The translations under genes and the position numbers were made by a program. This document shows positions 1-10,763 of a stretch of 64,000 bases of DNA, in pieces. The DNA lies in the NCBI RefSeq assembly GCF_024139115.2, contig NC_085139.1, positions 13,115,533-13,179,532 on the forward strand, given 5' to 3'. Position 1 is the first letter of the stretch. Each line of letters opens with the position of its first letter. The notes beneath the pieces are model-generated. The model was not told where the DNA came from, made no database searches, and saw only the letters and a program-made list of their open reading frames with translations. The stretch comes from Armigeres subalbatus. Lineage: Eukaryota; Arthropoda; Insecta; Diptera; Culicidae.

Positions 1-12
1 GCCCGTACAAAT

Positions 13-289
13 TGTGGAGATGCAATGCCCCTAGCTTCGCCTCAGTACACCCCTGTGTACTCTCCACTGCTGTCAGCCAACCCACGCGGTGGGTGTAGAG
101 ATATTCAAAAACCAAAACGAACGTCATACCGTCGAGACGTGTGTGCTAATACTGTACTTTTTCCAATCGGATAAATAAATACCTTTTTTGTCTAACGCTC
201 AGTAGTTCGCGAGTGCCTTTATTTCTTGTTACCGAATTTTCCCAGATACGCGTGATTCCACTGCTCATAGGAACCTGCACAATCCGTCA
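13..289 (+). repeat. 5' LTR of copia element
   Basis: It begins TGTGGAGATG and ends CCGTCA, with the TG..CA ends usual for LTRs. It is followed at once by the tRNA primer site. The matching copy is at 4994-5271. Confidence 0.92.
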
Positions 290-306
290 GGTTATTGGCC
301 CAGTGG
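290..306 (+). other. copia primer-binding site
   Basis: GGTTATTGGCCCAGTGG starts at the first base after the 5' LTR. It resembles the unusual copia primer site, which pairs with an internal segment of initiator tRNA-Met rather than its 3' end. Confidence 0.7.
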
Positions 307-421
307 CAGCTGCGGAAGTGAATCGGTTCGCGAGTGGTCTTTTGCTCAAACGGAAAGTTCCGTGGTGTTCCGCCCCGGGAGAGGGCGAAGAAGGCAAAGC
401 AAAGTAGTAGTGTTAAGCCCG

Positions 422-814
422 CAGTCCACTGTTTGTCATAATGCCAAATATTTGTCAAGTTGATCTGGACATCTATCAAACCGATTATCACTTACAAAAA
501 ACTTCGCATTATATTCATGAGTTCACACATGGATTTTTGCAATGGGGGTAGCGAAATGGATTCCATACTTCCGACACATATATTCCATGCGCACACATGC
601 ATTGCATGAGTGTTCACACATACTATCCATGTGGGTTATAGTATCCATGTGTGAATTTGTATGCAAATTAAGTATGTGCCGACGCATGATATGTATATTT
701 CAAAATACATGGATTTTTGCCATAAAGTATGTGTCGATTTTCCTGAGTGTAGAAATCGACATGGATATCAGGCTAACTTGACAAATATCTGTCATTATGA
801 CAAACAGTGTACTG
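422..814. mobile_element. Inverted-repeat insertion in the copia leader
   Basis: The left end (CAGTCCACTGTTTGTCATAA) and the reverse complement of the right end (CAGTACACTGTTTGTCATAA) match, and the similarity runs on for about 50 bp. The interior repeats short motifs around CACATGGAT and has no credible gene. No clear target duplication was seen. It is probably a MITE that landed between primer site and gag. Confidence 0.6.
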
Positions 815-1061
815 ATAGCTTTAGTGATCCCTTCTCCAGGAGGAGAAGAAGAACAGAAAGAAGAATTGCGTTGCCGAGCAACTGTCGCTTGAAGAAAATT
901 TGTTGTTATTCTTCGTCAGTGTTTCCAAGCCATTGAGGTCAAAAAGAGACGAATAGTGTTTCGCGCCGTGACTTTAACCGACAAACGCAAGAGTGCTTTT
1001 CCAAGTAAACAAAACCAGTTTTTTTGTGTACCGTGTGCGCCGCGAATTTGCTAGTGTCGAA

Positions 1062-1712
1062 ATGTCAGACGCGAGGTTTGCCGTTCCGAAGCTCTCCGGA
1101 ACGAATTGGCAAACATGGAAAATACGCCTCGAAATGTTGTTGTGCTGCGAGAATTTGTGGAGCATTGTATCCGAAGATTTGTCAGATGAAGACGATCGCG
1201 ATGACGAGTGGGAAATAAACGATCGGAAGGCGAGGGCAACGATTGTGCTGCTGCTGGAGGATAGCCAGCTACCGTTGATTAAAAAGTGCACAAATGCTCG
1301 CGATACTTTTTCGGCTCTTCGTAGTTACCACGAGAAAACGTCGCGTTCGGTCCGCGTCTCGCTTTTTAAGAAATTGTGCGCATTTGATTTATCGGAAGGC
1401 GGGAATTTGGAGCACCACTTGTTTGAAGTGGACGATTTGTTTGGATTGGTTGGAGGCCGCGGAATGTCCTTCGATATGGACACGAAAGTGTGTATGCTTT
1501 TGCGGAGCCTCCCGCGTTCGTTTGACAGTTTGGTGTCCGCTCTGACAGTAGGCCAGATGATGATATTACGCTTGGAGGTAGTGAAAGCAAAACTGGAAAT
1601 ATAATCGTTGTCTGGAACGCGATGCGGGTGCAAGAGGCTCAAAGCCGGAACGGGCAATGCGCTCTGAAATGAAGAAAGAAACGCGCAAATGTCATTTCTG
1701 TAAGTGCCCGGT
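1062..1712 (+). pseudogene. copia gag (broken)
   Basis: The ATG at 1062 opens a 181-codon frame beginning MSDARFAVPKLSGTNWQTWK, a typical copia-type Gag start ending in the conserved N-W-x-x-W-K. The frame stops at 1604, but a Gag-like zinc-knuckle start (KCHFCK) is readable near 1688-1705. The C-terminal knuckle has therefore been lost by mutation. Gag would form the particle that packages the element's RNA. The ATG at 1062 is preferred over the in-frame ATG at 993 because the similarity to copia Gag starts there. Confidence 0.8.
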
Positions 1713-1841
1713 CATCTCCGGCGTAACTGCAGGAAGTATAAGGACTCCGTGAAGAACGAAGAGAGTGACGTGAAGCCTTGCGTGAAGCAAAGAAGAGAAG
1801 AAGCCGGATAAGCCAAAACGGCTCGCAGTGAAGTAAAACAC

Positions 1842-3275
1842 GTCGCGTTCGTGGTCGATGGTGACTCTCATTCGTGGCTTATCGACAGTGGGGCAAGTGC
1901 CCATATGACGAGTGACAGGGCGTTTTTCTCGGAACTGAAATGAGTTCACGGGCGGTTGGATCACGATGGCCGACGGAAAGAAAACGCGAATTTCCGGTGA
2001 AGGTCGCGGAGTGCTTTACGGTTACGATGATGACGATAACGTGGTACAAATTGAGATGAACGACGTAAAATTCGTACTGGTCTTGCAGCTAGTCTCTTGT
2101 GGGTCGGCAGGCTAACACAAAAGAACATGAGTGTGTGTTTCGGGAAGGAAGATTGCAAGATCGTCCACGCAACAAGCGATACAGTGGCGGCAGGCGTTCG
2201 CAGTGGTGGATTGTATTATCTGCGAATCGCAGGTGCAGCTATGAAGGCGACGGAGAGCCAGCATCGAGAGAATTGCCAACACCAGTGGCACAGGCGCCTA
2301 GGCCACCGCGACTGGACAGCCACCGAGTGGATGCTGAAGGAAGGTTTGTTCAACGAAATAAAGGTAAGCAACTGTAGGATGAAAATCATTTGCAAAATTT
2401 GTTTAGAGGGGAAGTCGGCAAGGGCGCCGTTCCCGGATGTCATCGACAGGAAATCCCGGCAGGTTTTGGACATTGTGCATACGGATCTCTGTGGTCCCAC
2501 GAAAAATGCCACACCGAGCGGCAATCGTTACGTGATGCAAGTTATCGACGACTACAGTCGCTTCACCGTGACGTACCTACTTAAGCACAAATCCGAAGCA
2601 GCAGCGAATTTGAAGGATTATGTACGATGGACGGAGAACATATTTGGACGCAAACCTGCAGTAATCCGCTCGGATGGAGGAGGAGAGTTCGATAACAACG
2701 AGCTGCGAAAGTTCTACCGTGAGGGAAGGTATTAAGCCGCAGTTCACAACTCCGTATTCGCCTCAGCAAAATGGCGTAGCTGAGCGGAAGAACAGGAGCA
2801 TCACCGTGATGGCCACCTGTATGCTGATCGACGCCGGTTTGGAGAAACGCTACTGGGGAGAGGCTGTGCTTACGGCTACATACCTTCAGAATCGCCTGTT
2901 GTCCAGATCGATAGGAAAAACACCGTACGAACTATGGTGAGGGCGGAAGCCCGACTTGTCACATTTGCGAGTGTTCGGCAGCGAGGCGTACGTGCATGTT
3001 CCTGCAGTGAAGCGTACCAAAATGGATAGCAAAGCACGTAAGCTGGTCTTCGTTGGGTACTCCATGGAGCATAAAGGGTACCGGTTCTTAGATCGTGATA
3101 CGGACTCGGTTATAGTCAGCAGAGATGCTCGGTTCTTGGAGTTGGGCAACGGTTCATCCTTCGTGGAAATTCCAATGTCAGGTGGAGGTGGAGAAGGCAC
3201 TGAAGGGACAGAGTACCCTGAAGCAGGAGGAGCAAGAAGTCGATTGTCCGAAGAACGAAACTTCAGAAGATCGTG
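1842..3275 (+). pseudogene. copia protease and integrase (broken)
   Basis: The aspartic protease active site reads WLIDSGASAHMT at about 1878-1913. A GAG-pre-integrase stretch (HRRLGHRDW) lies near 2288-2314. The integrase core follows, with HTDLCGP, IRSDGGGEFDN and PYSPQQNGVAERKN supplying the D, D, E catalytic residues. There is a stop near 1942, a frameshift near 2730 inside the integrase and a TGA at 2938-2940. The frame after that (VFGSEAYVHVP) continues the integrase C-terminal region. The protein would cut the polyprotein and insert the DNA copy, but this copy cannot be translated through. Confidence 0.82.
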
Positions 3276-3381
3276 ATCCATCGAGTGACGGTTCTGGCTG
3301 TGACGAGCAATACGAAGATGCAGAGTCCGAAGGTGAAGAACAGCAAAGTCGTGACGGCGGTCCACCTGTTCTACTCGTGGT

Positions 3382-4964
3382 GTGGTTCCGCGGCGGCTCG
3401 GCGACTACGTACTGGAAAGTGTTGTTGAAAAGACGTCCTGTGCTTTCGAAGAGCCTGGTGATTATCGAGAGGCTATGAAGGATAAGGAGTGGCGTAGTGC
3501 TATGGTTGAGGAACCTAGCGCCCACAGGCGGAATGGAACCTGGGAGTTGGTGTGCCTTCCGAAAAACAGAAAATTGTTGATCCAAGTGGGTCTTCAGAGG
3601 AAGGAAACGAGAAAGGTGAACTGGTGAAACGCAAAGCCAGAGTCGTTGCTCAAGGCTATACCCAACGAGAGGGAATCGATTTCAAAGACGTGTACGTACC
3701 TGTGACTAGTCACGTATCGTTGCGTGCATTCCTGACTGTTGCGGTGAACAGAAAATTCCACGTTCACCACTTTGATGTGAAAGCCGCTTATCTCCACGGG
3801 TCACTCGAAGAGGAGATTTTATGAAACAACCTCCGGGATTCGAGAAGAAAGACAAGAGAAACTGGTCTGTAAACTGAAACGAAGCATCTATGGCCTTCGA
3901 CAATCTGCGAGGTGCTGGAACCAGCGGCTCAATGAAGTGCTCTCCAAGCTTGGTTTCAAGGCATCTGTAGCTGATCCCTGCCTTTACGTACGAGAAGGAG
4001 ACTGCGAGGCTTATCTGATAGTTTACGTAGATGACCTGTTGCTTGCGTCAGCGTCCGATGACATTCAGAACATATTCAACAATTTGAAGGCGGAGTTCGA
4101 TCTGACGTCCCTAGGACCTGTGTGTCACTTTCTAGAACTGGAAATACAACGGAAGGAAGGCATTTTCAAGATCCGTCTCCACCAGTACATCGAAAAGCTT
4201 GTCAATACACATGGAATGGGAGAAGCCAAAGCGAGCAAAGTCGCCTATGGATTTGGGCTACCTGAAGGACATGGAGGTCAGTGAAGATCTGGAAGATGCA
4301 ACTAAGTTTCGGAGTCTAGTAGGAAGTCTTTGTATCTGGCAGTGGTCGCTCGCCCCGACATAGCTAACGCTGCTGCGATCCTCGGTAGGAAGTTTTGTGG
4401 CCCGACGCAACGTGACTGGACTGCCGCAAAACGAGCTCTACGCTATTTGAAGCAGACTAGCGACCATTTCCTAGTGATTGGTGACGATCCAGATCAGAAG
4501 CTAAACGGATATTCGGACGCCGGCTGGGCCGGAGACCCAAACGACCGGCAATCAACGTCGGGAATGGTATTTTCTTCGGCGGTTCAGTGCTTTCATGGGC
4601 CAGCTGGAAGCAAGGGAGTGTAACGCTGTCGTCCATGAAGGCCGAGTATGTGGCCTTGAGCGAGGCCTGCCAGGAGGCTGTATGGATCAGGAAACTACTC
4701 AGCGACCTCGGAAAACCACAAGTACAGCCTACAGTGATTCGAGAGGACAATCAGGGCTGTTTATCTTTCGTGAAGTGTGAAAGGGCGAGCCGGAAATCAA
4801 AACACATTGACACCAGGCAGAAGTTCGTACAACAGCTGTGTTCCAACAAGGTCGTCGAACTCGTTTACTGCCCGACTGAGAACATGACTGCGGACGTGAT
4901 GACCAAGCCGTTAGGGCCGACCAAACACGCGAGATTCTGTGAAGCTCTTGGCTTGCATCAGTGA
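3382..4964 (+). pseudogene. copia reverse transcriptase and RNase H (broken)
   Basis: RT motifs are present: FDVKAAYLHGSLEEEI near 3770-3820 and the catalytic YVDDLLLAS at 4024-4050. The RNase H end shows GYSDAGWAGD, SMKAEYVALSEA and the copia-typical CPTENMTADVMTKPL near 4870-4914. At least four frame changes break the reading frame (about 3550, 3825, 4280 and 4590). All expected domains are present at usual spacing, so the damage is by small mutations rather than large deletion. Confidence 0.85.
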
Positions 4965-4993
4965 ACCCGAAGCTGATGTTCATTGAGGAGGAG

Positions 4994-5271
4994 TGTGGAG
5001 ATGCAATGCCCCTAGCTTCGCCTCAGTACACCCCTGTGTATTCTCCACTGCTGTCAGCCAACCCACGCGGTGGGTGTAGAGATATTCAAAAACCAAAACG
5101 AACGTCATACCGTCGAGACGTGTGTGCTAATACTGTACTTTTTTCAATCAGATAAATAAATACCTTTTTTGTCTAACGCTCAGTAGTTCGCGAGTGCCTT
5201 TATTTCTCGTTACCGAATCTTTCCCAGATACGCGTGATTCCACTGCTCATTGAAACCTGCACAATCCGTTA
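4994..5271 (+). repeat. 3' LTR of copia element
   Basis: It begins TGTGGAGATG and is about 97% identical by eye to 13-289. It ends CCGTTA where the 5' LTR ends CCGTCA, one of several C-to-T type differences. The target duplication CAAAT follows. Confidence 0.92.
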
Positions 5272-5276
5272 CAAAT

Positions 5277-5740
5277 GACCCTCACTCCGAATTTTGTACG
5301 CCAACTACCACATGCGCCCGTACAAGTGGCCCGACTCCGATGCTTGTACGACGCCTCTCGATGCTCTACCGACCAGCTCCTGTTTCGACCCGTAACTCCC
5401 CCTGCACTCCTGCTGACCAGGCAGCATCCTACCGAACGTGATGAATTCCGTCTGGCGCTACCCATGACTAACGTGGCCGATCCATGATCCCGCTGCACCA
5501 CGCGACTTATGCGGCCGATCCATGATCCCACTGCTGTAACGTTGACGGTCAATCCACCCCACTAAGATATAGATCCAGAACCGTGCTGGGCCCATAACCT
5601 GTTGGGCAGAACCAGGGAACCCCCTCACAAAGAATAACAATACTGAAGTTCCCTCTCTACAACAACATCCTGAATCTCGAGCTCAAACATATGAGTACTC
5701 CGTTCTTCGAGCACCTTTCGCTGATCTTTAATCAGTCTTT
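5277..5740. other. No gene recognised
   Basis: There is no credible coding sequence. GGCCGATCCATGATCCC occurs twice (about 5476 and 5512), a short direct repeat. The stretch may be decayed retroelement sequence upstream of the RT remnant that follows. Confidence 0.4.
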
Positions 5741-6037
5741 CCGAAAAGTTGTCGCTCCATCAGCCTTCTCTCAGGGTTATCGAAGCTGTTTGAAAAGCCG
5801 ATTTACAGTCGGTTATTTGAGTATGCCGAACACCACAACATCTTGCCCGAGGTACTGATTGGTTTCCAACGCAGTCGGTAAACCGTACACCAACTGACCC
5901 CAGTTAGCAACGTCCTCAGACGAAACAAGTCTGTCTCTAAAACTTCCGCCATGACCTTACTCGATGTTGAGAATGTATGGCACGATAGCCTGGTGTGCAA
6001 ATTACAACTCTACAATCTTCACAGATACCTGGTAAAA

Positions 6038-6484
6038 GTGGACCCTCCTTAGCCGTGCGGTAAGACGCGCGGCTACAAAGCAAGACCATGCTGAGGGTGG
6101 CTGGGTTCGATTCCCGGTGCCGGTCTAGGCAATTTTCGGATTGGAAATTGTCTCGACTTCCCTGGGCATAAAAGTATCATCGTGTTAGCCCCATGATATA
6201 CGAATGCAAAAATGGTAACCTGGCTTAGAAACCTCGCAGTTAATAACTGTGGAAGTGCTTAATGAACACTAAGGGAAGATCCATAAAGTACGTCACGCAA
6301 AAAATGGCGATTTTCAACCCCCCCTCCCCCCTTCGTCACGTTTTTTGTAACAAACCCCTAAAATTTTTGTATGGATCGTCACGCTGCTCAGAACCCCCCC
6401 TCCCCCCTAGAAGCGTGACGTACTTTGTGGACGGCCCCTAAGCTGCGAGGCGGCTCTGTCCCATGTAATGCCAATAAGAAGAAG
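6038..6484 (+). mobile_element. tRNA-derived SINE (Feilai-like), interrupted by a MITE
   Basis: A tRNA-like head (TTAGCCGTGCGGTAAGACGC, with B box GGTTCGATTCCC near 6103-6114) is followed by a tRNA-unrelated body and an AATAAGAAGAAG tail. It is flanked by an imperfect duplication, ACCTGGTAAAA at 6027-6037 and ACCTGGTGAAAA at 6485-6496, as expected for LINE-assisted insertion. A second copy lies on the minus strand at 59880-60170. The name Feilai is from memory of the Aedes family and needs checking. Confidence 0.8.
6273..6438. mobile_element. 166-bp MITE inside the SINE, TAA target duplication
   Basis: The ends are inverted repeats: GGGAAGATCCATAAAGTACG on the left and, as reverse complement, GGGGCCGTCCACAAAGTACG on the right. 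TAA flanks both sides (6270-6272, 6439-6441), and removing the element restores the SINE as seen at 59880-60170. The interior has C-rich runs (CCCCCCCTCCCCCC). The 3-bp TAA duplication suggests a PIF/Harbinger-type mobiliser. Confidence 0.82.
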
Positions 6485-6784
6485 ACCTGGTGAAAATCAT
6501 CAACAATTGTCTGTCGGCAAGGACATTCCGGGTCTCAATCAGCGCAGCGAGGTCCAATGCGCACAACATCGTCGCAGGCCTCCCCCAGGGCGTACAGAGC
6601 ACCTCACCAGCATTCACTCACGTAATGGATTTTGACCCTTGAGCACTCTAACAAAAGTTTATTTTGCGCGTTCATTTATGACCCGCTCAAACGTCATAAT
6701 CAGGGTTCTTATATCAGGCGATGTGCTTCAGTAAAGGTGTGGGCCAAAGTCCTCTAAGCCTGTAGTAGTCGGAAAAATAATGTA

Positions 6785-6930
6785 AACGATGCCACCCACA
6801 GTGGGCGGGCGGAGTGAAACGTCACGTCTGTTATAAAAATTGTACTGAGTATAAAAATCCAAGATGGCTGAATAATGAAATTGGCATACTGCAGACTGCT
6901 ACACCTTTTTGTATACACCTTGGTCATAAT
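6785..6930. mobile_element. Diverged relative of the 181-bp hAT-type MITE
   Basis: AATCCAAGATGGCTGAAT near 6857 and the following GAAATTGGCA..ACACCTTGGTC match the right half of the elements at 47900-48267 and 50776-50956. It is older and its left end is not resolved. Confidence 0.5.
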
Positions 6931-7029
6931 TTCTTAGGGGAGTTCATTTTGCGTTGGTCTATCGCCAAATTTAACGTTATGTGATTTGTGAGCGACCCCT
7001 CGGGCCTCGCATTGACACAAATAAAATAA

Positions 7030-7144
7030 AAACAAACAACAGTGTGTTCAACTGCGAGTTGAAAATGGTTGCAATTTATCAACAGGCCATGTAGAAAATA
7101 GTTTCCATAGTTTATTGTGAATTAACTAATTAAAAATTTAAACA
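7030..7144 (+). promoter_or_regulatory. Probable promoter and 5' UTR of gene A
   Basis: AAACAAACAACAGTGTG near 7031 contains an ACAGT initiator-like motif and is conserved upstream of gene B (near 10820, CAACAGTGAG). No TATA box is evident. The start site is inferred from this conservation only. Confidence 0.35.
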
Positions 7145-8985
7145 ATGTCGTGTACGATCAAAACAGAATTCAATGGTTACAAATGTGGCTTCGGAATGTG
7201 TCGACTTTGCCTGAGTGAAGAGTCTTTAGAAGATGTTTTCGAGCAAGATGAACTTAATCAATGGATATCGAATTTTCTCTCAATTACGGTGAGAACTATT
7301 GAAATTAAGAATCAATATCATAAATTTAATGAGATTCAATTCGATTTTTCAGATATCTGTCGAAGACCACTTCAGTCAAACTATCTGCTCTATTTGTCGA
7401 ATGCGGTTGATGGAATTTAACCAGTTTCGATTGCGATGCCTGGAAGTGCAAGGAGTATTACAATCTATGATTAAACCAGAGAATGTTACATTTGGAAAAA
7501 CAGAGGCGCAAACGGCGCTCCAAGAAGCTAAATCAGAACCATGTTCCATGAAAAATGGGTACACGATACTTCACAAAGCATCTGCCAATAGTGACAACGA
7601 CGATATGGAAGACATAATTGAGGCAGAAGCAATAAAAATTGAACCTCGTGAAGACGATGATCTTGTTGCGGATAACAATCCTGCAAGTGCAATGGAGAAA
7701 ATTGATCCAGACGAAAGGCAAACGGCTTGTGATATGAAACATCAGTGTGATGTATGCCTTAAAATGTTTTCAAATAAAAAGAAACTTTCTTGCCACAGAA
7801 GGATTCACAAAGCAAAAGAATTTGTATGTACAGTTTGCGAAAAGCCTTTTGCATTACGGTAAGTAAAAAAGCGATTGTTTTTAATTTGAATTTATAAAAT
7901 AATGTGCCTTCCTCGAAAAAGCTGGAAACTCCAAACCCATATGATCACGCATGAGGCGAAATTGACAACAGACGGGAATATCGCTCGACCATACACGTGC
8001 GATATCTGTCAGAGAGGGTTCCGGAACAGAGAATCGATACGAGTGCACTACACAGAAGTGCACGGACCAAAAAACCACGAGTGCCACATATGTGGACTTA
8101 GATTTCAAAAACGGTAAGAAAGCAAAAATGCCTAGTCCAGACAAAGACAGTACTCGACCATTGTTGTTCGAGTTTGCTTTTGTTTGCTGCCACTATCTTG
8201 TTCTTTGATCCGATAACATATGTCGTTAATGCTTTCTCTTGGGTGTGTGCAATTGTGAATAGTTTATCTATTGTCTGCTAATGTTCATTATTCAAATTCT
8301 AGGAGCGCAATGGCAATTCATATGAAGCATCACATTGCTCGTAGTGAAACCAAAGAGGAGTATCTTCTTGTAAAAGAGTTACGTCGAAAAAAAACTAGCG
8401 AGATCTGTAATAATGGTATTGAGGGCGAGCAACAAATAGACGGAGAATCGTCGAAACATATTCACCATGATGAGGTCGCATCCACTCGAACGGGTGAAAC
8501 GAAAAGGCTGGAATGCGTAAAGTGTCACAAGATGTGTCAAACTATGAGAGGTCTATGGCATCACTTCAAACTTGCCCACCAGAGAAAATTTAATTGCTCC
8601 ATGTGCAAGGGAGCGTTCGCAACGAAGTAAGATGTTCAACCTAACTTTTTTAGAAAATTGACATGAGAAACTTTATTTATTTAGGAAACTTCTGGACGCT
8701 CATGTCTTGAAAATTCATAAGCCAAAAGATGGCGAATATCAATCACTGGAATGTCTGCCGTGTAATAAGAATTTTTCATCCATATCTCGGCTCAACCAAC
8801 ATATGCGCATACACCAACCGAAGACGCTTAGTTGTAAAGTTTGCAATCGATTGTTTAGAAGAGAGTAATAATGTAGATTGATATGCTTGCATGAGAAAAG
8901 TATTAATTATTTATTTACTTTCAGGTATGATGTGAAGTCTCATATGAAAACTCACTTAAAAGACGATAATCGTCCACATGTCTAG
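7145..8985 (+). CDS. ZAD C2H2 zinc-finger protein A (6 exons, 8 fingers)
   Basis: Six exons join in frame to 468 residues: 7145-7288, 7353-7858, 7922-8113, 8303-8626, 8685-8864 and 8925-8985. The ZAD uses Cys19/Cys22 (CRLC) and Cys60/Cys63 (CSIC), split by intron 1 in phase 0. An acidic linker holds AIKIEPRED, a SUMO-type psi-K-x-E site. Eight C2H2 fingers follow, from QCDVCLKMF to LSCKVCNRLF. Introns 2-5 are phase 2 and cut fingers 2, 4, 6 and 8 at helix position 1. Finger 5 has Cys in place of the usual Phe. ZAD proteins are insect nuclear DNA-binding proteins that dimerise through the ZAD; the target of this one is unknown. The ATG is chosen because the ZAD starts 18 codons later and gene B keeps the same start. 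The frame is intact, so it is probably functional. It ends 10 codons earlier than B owing to a TAG at 8983. Confidence 0.88.
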
Positions 8986-9020
8986 GATAGCTGTGTGAGT
9001 TGAACTACGAAATGCTTAAT

Positions 9021-10763
9021 GAACACTATATATACCAATCGACTAAGCTCAGCAAATGTCTGTGTGTGCGAGCGTGTTTTTTTTTCTCCAAGAAAGAATG
9101 CATTCACGCACGACCCAGCACACGTGCTCAATAGTTGCCACCTACTTAAAGCTACCGCACTGGAGTCATAAGTGAATACATGTTGCAGGTTATCAGAGAT
9201 TCATCTCATCGCATATGGACGGATCCATATGCGATGAAGTTGAAGTCTGCGATGACGCAGCATTGTGTTTGACCCTTCAGACTCGACCAGTGACAGGTAA
9301 TACCGACTAAACTCATCTTGGGCTCCGCTATAATTCCTCCCAGAAACTGCCTCCCAGCTCTGTGTCTTGTTACGGTTTATTTTATCTTACTTGTAAGTGA
9401 CAAATATTTGAATGGATTTTTGTACGTTCCATTTCTGAATGTTCTGAAGATAGGCAAAAAAATGTAAATAGAAATGATTCCCAGACACAGATTATATTGC
9501 TGGTGTCACATGGCACAAATTAATTTAGGGTGCCCAAACAGGATCTGAATCCTACACCAACAGATCTGGGTTTCAGTTACACAGGTTTTTTTTTTCAGAT
9601 TTTCGGGAACCCAAATTAGAGTAACCACTGCACTGCAGTGTTTTTCCTAATCTGGGTCACTTTGACATAATTCTGAGTAGATCCACGTTGGCGTGTAGTC
9701 CGGGCGTCACTACACTCAAACAAATATACACACTACTATAAAGTGTTTTGTATTTTGATTTGCCCTACTGCAGTCAAATATGTGAAACTCGAGTGCAAAA
9801 CACTTTCAGTCACTTTGCATTTCACATATTAACGCATTTGCCCAAAAGTACACGCGGTGCTCCCCTCAGGAAACGACGCGCCGCGCTTTTCTCTACCCGT
9901 ATACTCGATTCTTATGGGAAGATAACGTTGCGGCGTTTCCCAAGGTGCGGTTGTTCCTTTCCAATGTGAAACGCCGCGTGGAATCTTGTGCAAATGCGCT
10001 TTTGGAAACATTACAACAGCCGCGCGGTGTATCGTATTGACAGCACCCTACAATATTAGTCTGAACAGCAACACATTTTAGGCACAATTTTGTTTTATAC
10101 TTGAGAAAAAAAAAGTTCTCTGCATTGCATATTCAAGATGGCATTGTATTGAAATCAAAAAGTATCATTCTTGATTTGCAACAGTAAAAGCTTTGGAAGC
10201 AAAAGTTATTACTATTCTGGCAATCGAATTTTCTCAATAAATATTCTAATTTAAATTCATTTTATCAAATGACATAAAAAACCGTGTATGATAATTCCAT
10301 TTAATTTTTATTGAATAATATTTCAAGAATTTCCTCTATTACATTTTTATACAACTGAACCACCTGCGTGTTGTGTCATATTTGTTATGCTTGGAATGAT
10401 GACTTCGTCGAGGTCTAAAGAGAAATAGAAGTTTAATAATCACCATATACGATTACCTATTTAAAAACAACGAGTTGTATCTACCTTAAAGTTAAGCTAC
10501 ATGTTACTAGACCTCCAATAATGCTAAGTTTATACAGGCCAAGTGAATTGAAGAAGTCGCTCGAATTGAACGTCTAAATATATTCGATGAATGAAAATAA
10601 ATTTAAAATGTTCAACCTTTGGCAAGTCAATTAAATTCAACTGTGTTGTTCAGTTCACTTGTCCTGTCAAATCGTTGCATAAATACTTTCTACTGAAAAC
10701 CGCGAACTGATTTACTCAATTTTACCAACGATTTTTTTTTGTGTGTGGGTATCCAAAAACGCC
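9021..10763. other. Intergenic region between genes A and B; no gene recognised
   Basis: 9024-9080 (ACCAATCGACTAAGCTC, then GTCTGTGTGTG) is a fragment of the interspersed repeat seen at 20395-20640. The rest is AT-rich. Short open frames near 9750-10090 show no domain. Confidence 0.5.

Larger units (their letters stand above)
13..5271 (+). mobile_element. Full-length, inactivated Ty1/copia LTR retrotransposon
   Basis: The element is bounded by LTRs at 13-289 and 4994-5271 and flanked by a perfect 5-bp duplication, CAAAT, at 8-12 and 5272-5276. Directly after the 5' LTR is GGTTATTGGCCCAGT, resembling the copia-type primer site that pairs with an internal part of initiator tRNA-Met. A purine tract, TGAGGAGGAG, precedes the 3' LTR. 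The domain order gag, protease, integrase, RT, RNase H is the Ty1/copia order. The coding region is broken by several frameshifts and stops, and the leader carries an inverted-repeat insertion (422-814), so it cannot be autonomous. By eye the LTRs differ at about seven substitutions, mostly transitions, and one indel, which suggests a fairly young insertion. Confidence 0.93.
5745..6632 (+). pseudogene. Decayed Jockey-type non-LTR reverse transcriptase
   Basis: Conceptual translation in shifting frames gives RT-like strings: LSKLFEKPIYSRLFEYAEHH (about 5785-5845), LPEVLIGFQRSR, TLLDVENVWHDSLVCKLQLY (about 5953-6012), INNCLSARTFRVSIS and AGLPQGVQS (about 6570-6600). These match the order of Jockey-clade RT blocks. 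A SINE was inserted at 6038-6484, splitting the remnant between the LDV block and the PQG block. The frame is broken throughout, so this is an old, dead copy. Confidence 0.7.
6965..9020 (+). repeat. Duplicated segment, copy 1 (contains gene A)
   Basis: Sequence from CCAAATTTAACGTTATGTGA through the gene to GAGTTGAACTACGAAATGCT is repeated at 10764-12792, about 3.8 kb downstream. Promoter region, exons and introns are all kept, so this is a DNA-level tandem duplication rather than a retrocopy. Confidence 0.88.

Noticed and set aside
542..936. Small open frames in the copia leader
   Set aside because: They lie inside the inverted-repeat insertion and its edge and have no similarity to any protein I know.
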